A DNA stretch of 10,069 nt from Bacteroidales bacterium (lineage in GTDB: Bacteria; Bacteroidota; Bacteroidia; Bacteroidales; JAAUTT01), in contig JAAUTT010000088.1 of assembly GCA_012031335.1 (NCBI GenBank), forward strand, positions 1 to 10,069. Reading direction: 5' to 3'. The notes under the pieces are model-generated. The model was not told the DNA's origin. It was given only the letters and a program-made list of their open reading frames with translations, and searched no databases. Positions within the stretch are counted from its first letter, which is position 1, and every line of letters begins with the position of its first letter. Below, piece by piece: positions 7,624 to 10,069 of the stretch. The translations under genes and the position numbers were made by a program.

Positions 7624-7644
7624 CTGCATGTAATTTACATGCAG
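7624..7644. promoter_or_regulatory. Perfect 10+1+10 palindrome, operator-like
   Basis: CTGCATGTAA (7624-7633), a central T, then TTACATGCAG (7635-7644). It sits directly on the -33 region of the nnr promoter and about 190 bp from the transporter start. A third partial half-site, GCATGTTAA, lies at 7666-7674 just after the -7 box. This geometry is typical of a dimeric repressor or activator site. No regulator gene is in the window and I do not recognise the motif. Confidence 0.5.
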
Positions 7645-7666
7645 TTCTTCGTTTTAAATATATTTG
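7634..7666 (+). promoter_or_regulatory. Promoter of nnr
   Basis: TATATTTG at 7659-7666 is a perfect Bacteroidota -7 box. The -33 element is weak (TTTA at 7634-7637, 21 nt upstream) and overlaps the right arm of the palindrome. Transcription would start near 7673, about 30 nt before the ATG at 7703. A weak -33 together with a palindrome suggests that an activator or repressor acts here. Confidence 0.55.
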
Positions 7667-7702
7667 CATGTTAAGCGTATTTGTAACGTTTGTAATTAAC
7701 CC

Positions 7703-9232
7703 ATGAAGATTTTAGCGTCAAATCAGATTCATGAAGTAGACAGGTATACCATTATACACGAACCCATTTCGTCGGGCGATCTGATGGAAAGAGCTGCCAC
7801 TGCATGCTACGGGTGGATAACCACACGTTATCCGGACAAAACGATGGTAAAGATTTTTATAGGTCCGGGCAATAATGGCGGAGACGGGCTTGCTATTGCT
7901 TATCTTTTGCTTCAGGCCGGATATCAGGTGCATACCTATGTATTGTTCCCTCAGAATAAATTTTCGCAGGATGCCTTGCAGAAATTCCAGCGATTGATGG
8001 AAGGTTATGAGAACACCGTTTTCCTGATCAAGGAACCCTATATTCCTGTTATCTCGCCGGGTGATCTGGTTATCGATGCTTTGTTTGGCACCGGACTCAC
8101 CCGTCCCCTTTCGGGATATCCGTCTCATCTTATCAACCAGATAAATAAAAGTGGCGCTCAGATTATAGCCATCGATGTTCCGTCGGGACTATTTTGCGAT
8201 ACGAATGAAGGTAATAACCGCGACACCATCATCAAAGCCCACCATACCCTGACATTCGGTATGCCGAAACTTGCCTTTATGTTCGCCGAAAACTATGTTT
8301 ATTCGGGAGAACTGCATATACTGGATATAAAATTACATCCAGCAGGTATCGAGGAACAGGAAACACGAAACTTTTATCTGAGTCGGGAAGATATTGTCCC
8401 CTTACTGAAAACCAGAAGTAAATTTGCCCATAAAGGAATTTTTGGTCATGCGCTCCTGATCTCGGGTAGCTTTGGAAAAATGGGAGCAGCAGTTATGGCT
8501 TCAAAGGCTTGTTTAAAAACCGGAGTGGGTTTACTAACATCACACATTCCAAGAAAAGGTTACGACATATTGCAGACCAGTGTTCCCGAAGCCATGGTGA
8601 GCCTGGATAATAACTACGATATGGTGTCGGAGTTCCCCGATCAGGTTAAATACAATGCTATAGGTATAGGCCCGGGCATTGGCACCTCGCACGAAACAAC
8701 CGATGTGTTGCGGGAGGTGCTTTCGAAAGCTGCCCTTCCGATTGTAATGGATGCCGACGCGCTTAACATTATGGCTATGAATCAGTGGTTACTCTGCATG
8801 ATTCCACCCTTAACCATTCTCACACCACACCCTAAAGAATTCGACAGGCTTGCCGGAGAAAGTCCCAACAGCTATAAGCGATACTTAAATCAACTCGATT
8901 TCTCGAAAAAATATAATGTTATTATTGTTCTGAAAGGAGCCCACACAAGCATAACCACACCCAAAGGCAATTGCTGGTTTAATTCCACCGGCAATCCGGG
9001 CATGGCAACTGCCGGGAGTGGCGACGTGCTTACAGGCATAATTTTGTCGTTTCTGGCACAGGGATATGAACCTGAAACAGCTGCAATGCTTGGGGTTTAT
9101 CTTCACGGACTGGCCGGCGACATCGCCCTTTCCATGAGCAGTGTAGAATCAATGATTGCCAGCGACATCATAAACCATATAGGTAATGCGTTTAATAATA
9201 TCCGTAATAATTCTTACCCAATTAAAAAATGA
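7703..9232 (+). CDS. nnr: Bifunctional NAD(P)H-hydrate epimerase / ADP-dependent NAD(P)H-hydrate dehydratase
   Basis: Repairs damaged NADH and NADPH in the cytosol. The N-terminal YjeF_N domain converts R-hydrate to S-hydrate, and the C-terminal ribokinase-like domain dehydrates the S form using ADP (or ATP in some organisms). The 509 residues are intact. The epimerase domain shows GPGNNGGDGLAIA (54-66), VIDALFGTGLTRPLSG (123-138) and IDVPSG (157-162). The dehydratase domain, from about 235, shows KGIFGHALLISGSFGKMGAA (244-263), GIGPGIGT (321-328), MDADALN (349-355), TPHPKEF (374-380), KGAHT (411-415) and NPGMATAGSGDVLTG (431-445), the nucleotide-binding signature with its catalytic Asp. The start MKILASNQIHEVD is typical of the family. 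It ends in ATGA, overlapping the next gene, and its promoter carries an operator-like palindrome. Confidence 0.96.
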   Translation: MKILASNQIHEVDRYTIIHEPISSGDLMERAATACYGWITTRYPDKTMVKIFIGPGNNGGDGLAIAYLLLQAGYQVHTYVLFPQNKFSQDALQKFQRLMEGYENTVFLIKEPYIPVISPGDLVIDALFGTGLTRPLSGYPSHLINQINKSGAQIIAIDVPSGLFCDTNEGNNRDTIIKAHHTLTFGMPKLAFMFAENYVYSGELHILDIKLHPAGIEEQETRNFYLSREDIVPLLKTRSKFAHKGIFGHALLISGSFGKMGAAVMASKACLKTGVGLLTSHIPRKGYDILQTSVPEAMVSLDNNYDMVSEFPDQVKYNAIGIGPGIGTSHETTDVLREVLSKAALPIVMDADALNIMAMNQWLLCMIPPLTILTPHPKEFDRLAGESPNSYKRYLNQLDFSKKYNVIIVLKGAHTSITTPKGNCWFNSTGNPGMATAGSGDVLTGIILSFLAQGYEPETAAMLGVYLHGLAGDIALSMSSVESMIASDIINHIGNAFNNIRNNSYPIKK

Positions 9233-10069
9233 ACATGCTTAAAAAACAAACTCGTAATCCTCCTTACATCTTCTGTTCTGATATTCTTCTCCTGCACTCC
9301 ATATAACAAAATTGACGTAGCCCGCTCGTCGGCCACTGGCGGAGGACCTCAAACTATCATATACAGTTTACCCAAAACCCGAATCGACATTAACATTCAG
9401 GTTACCCGCACAACTACCAAGGCTGGTCCTTACGCTGCCTATGCCGAGAAATATCTGACCCTGAAAGATGTTCCGGTGAGCGACTCCGAAACATACGAAA
9501 TAAGTAACATCAGCATAGCGCCGGTAAACGAACCCGATCCGGAACAATTTTATGCCATTACATTCAAAACTTATCCGGCAAACCTCGACAGGCTCTTTGC
9601 CATGACCAACCAGGGCTTGATGCTCGACCTGCAAAATAACTGGAAAGGCGTTTCCAGGGAAATACCTTCTTCGCAAAAGGAAATTGCATTCCCAAGAAGC
9701 ATTTATGAACCCAATATTGAAGAAAAAACTGACACTTTTTATAAGACTATTCTCACCGATGCTTCATTTGTGAAGGTCCCCATCTACAAAAAATCGATGG
9801 ATATCAAAAAAGAAGAAGATAAAGCCAAGGATATGGCCGACCTGATCCTAAAACTTCGCAAAAGAAGACTCAAACTCATGATGGGCGATTACGACTACCA
9901 TCCCGATGGTGGTGCCTTAAAAGTAATAGTTGAAGAACTGGGAAAACAGGAAGAAGAACTGATGTCACATTTTACAGGTATCAAATAAGAGAGACATCGC
10001 AGTACAATTATTCTATAACTCCGGCAGGCCCATGTCGAAAGAACTCTTATGGTTCAACCCCGATAAGGG
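9229..10069 (+). CDS. DUF4831-like lipoprotein, 3' end beyond window, frameshifted
   Basis: Function unknown. The ATG at 9229 overlaps the stop of nnr (ATGA), so translation is probably coupled. Removing one A from the run 9241-9246 gives KNKLVILLTSSVLIFFSCTP, a lipoprotein signal with Cys in an FFSC context. Then follow a short Gly/Ser/Ala linker and an ordered domain (YSLPKTRIDINIQVTRTTTK; GPYAAYAEKYL; LMLDLQNNW) that resembles the DUF4831 family of Bacteroidota. The main frame stops at 9984-9986, but adding one A there gives IRETSQYNYSITPAGP, and one more base at about 10030 gives MSKELLWFNPDKG to the edge. The gene therefore probably continues, as expected for a family of roughly 350 residues. 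Charged Lys/Glu-rich segments lie near 9790-9880. Family assignment is from memory of the fold pattern and is moderately sure. Confidence 0.7.

Noticed and set aside
7436..7669. Minus-strand open frame of 77 codons in the divergent promoter region
   Set aside because: It covers both promoters and the palindrome, has low-complexity composition and no recognisable domain.

Overview
The window looks like a chromosomal segment of a member of the Bacteroidota, probably Bacteroidales or a close relative. Four things point there: promoters of the Bacteroidota type (-7 box TAnnTTTG with a TTG/TTTG-like -33 box about 19-21 nt upstream), bS16 with a long charged and Ala-rich C-terminal tail, a DUF4831-type lipoprotein, and dispersed repeats with the core CGTCATTGCGAG...GAAGCAATCT. 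The organism cannot be named more closely from the sequence alone.

Layout. (1) Positions 1-2939, minus strand: a two-gene carbohydrate-degradation operon. A secreted protein with two GH43 domains is followed, one base after its stop codon, by a sialidase-like (BNR/Asp-box) lipoprotein that runs off the left edge. (2) Positions 2940-3380: intergenic DNA with a promoter for that operon, a cluster of four REP-like repeats, a GC hairpin and a near-consensus promoter reading right. (3) Positions 3381-4478, plus strand: rpsP-rimM (ribosomal protein bS16 and 30S maturation factor). (4) Positions 4479-4883: about 400 bp without a gene, holding a compact structured repeat bounded by 10-bp inverted ends. 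(5) Positions 4884-5738, plus: a pyruvate,phosphate dikinase/PEP synthase regulatory kinase-phosphorylase, closed by a strong bidirectional terminator. (6) Positions 5777-7432, minus: a POT/PTR2-type peptide transporter converging on that terminator. (7) Positions 7433-7702: divergent promoter region with a perfect 10+1+10 palindrome. (8) Positions 7703 to the right edge, plus: bifunctional NAD(P)H-hydrate repair enzyme Nnr, overlapped by a DUF4831-like lipoprotein gene that runs off the window.

The dominant oddity is that six of the eight genes are broken by about 17 single-base frameshifts, mostly in short homopolymers. They include rpsP and rimM, and the expected protein resumes in another frame after each one. 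This is best explained by indel errors in the assembly, so the gene entries below give the reconstructed spans. Apart from that, the genes are mostly ordinary housekeeping and polysaccharide-use functions. I found no clearly new multi-gene system. The least explained elements are the structured repeat at 4637-4778, the palindrome at 7624-7644, and two alternative hairpins between rpsP and rimM.
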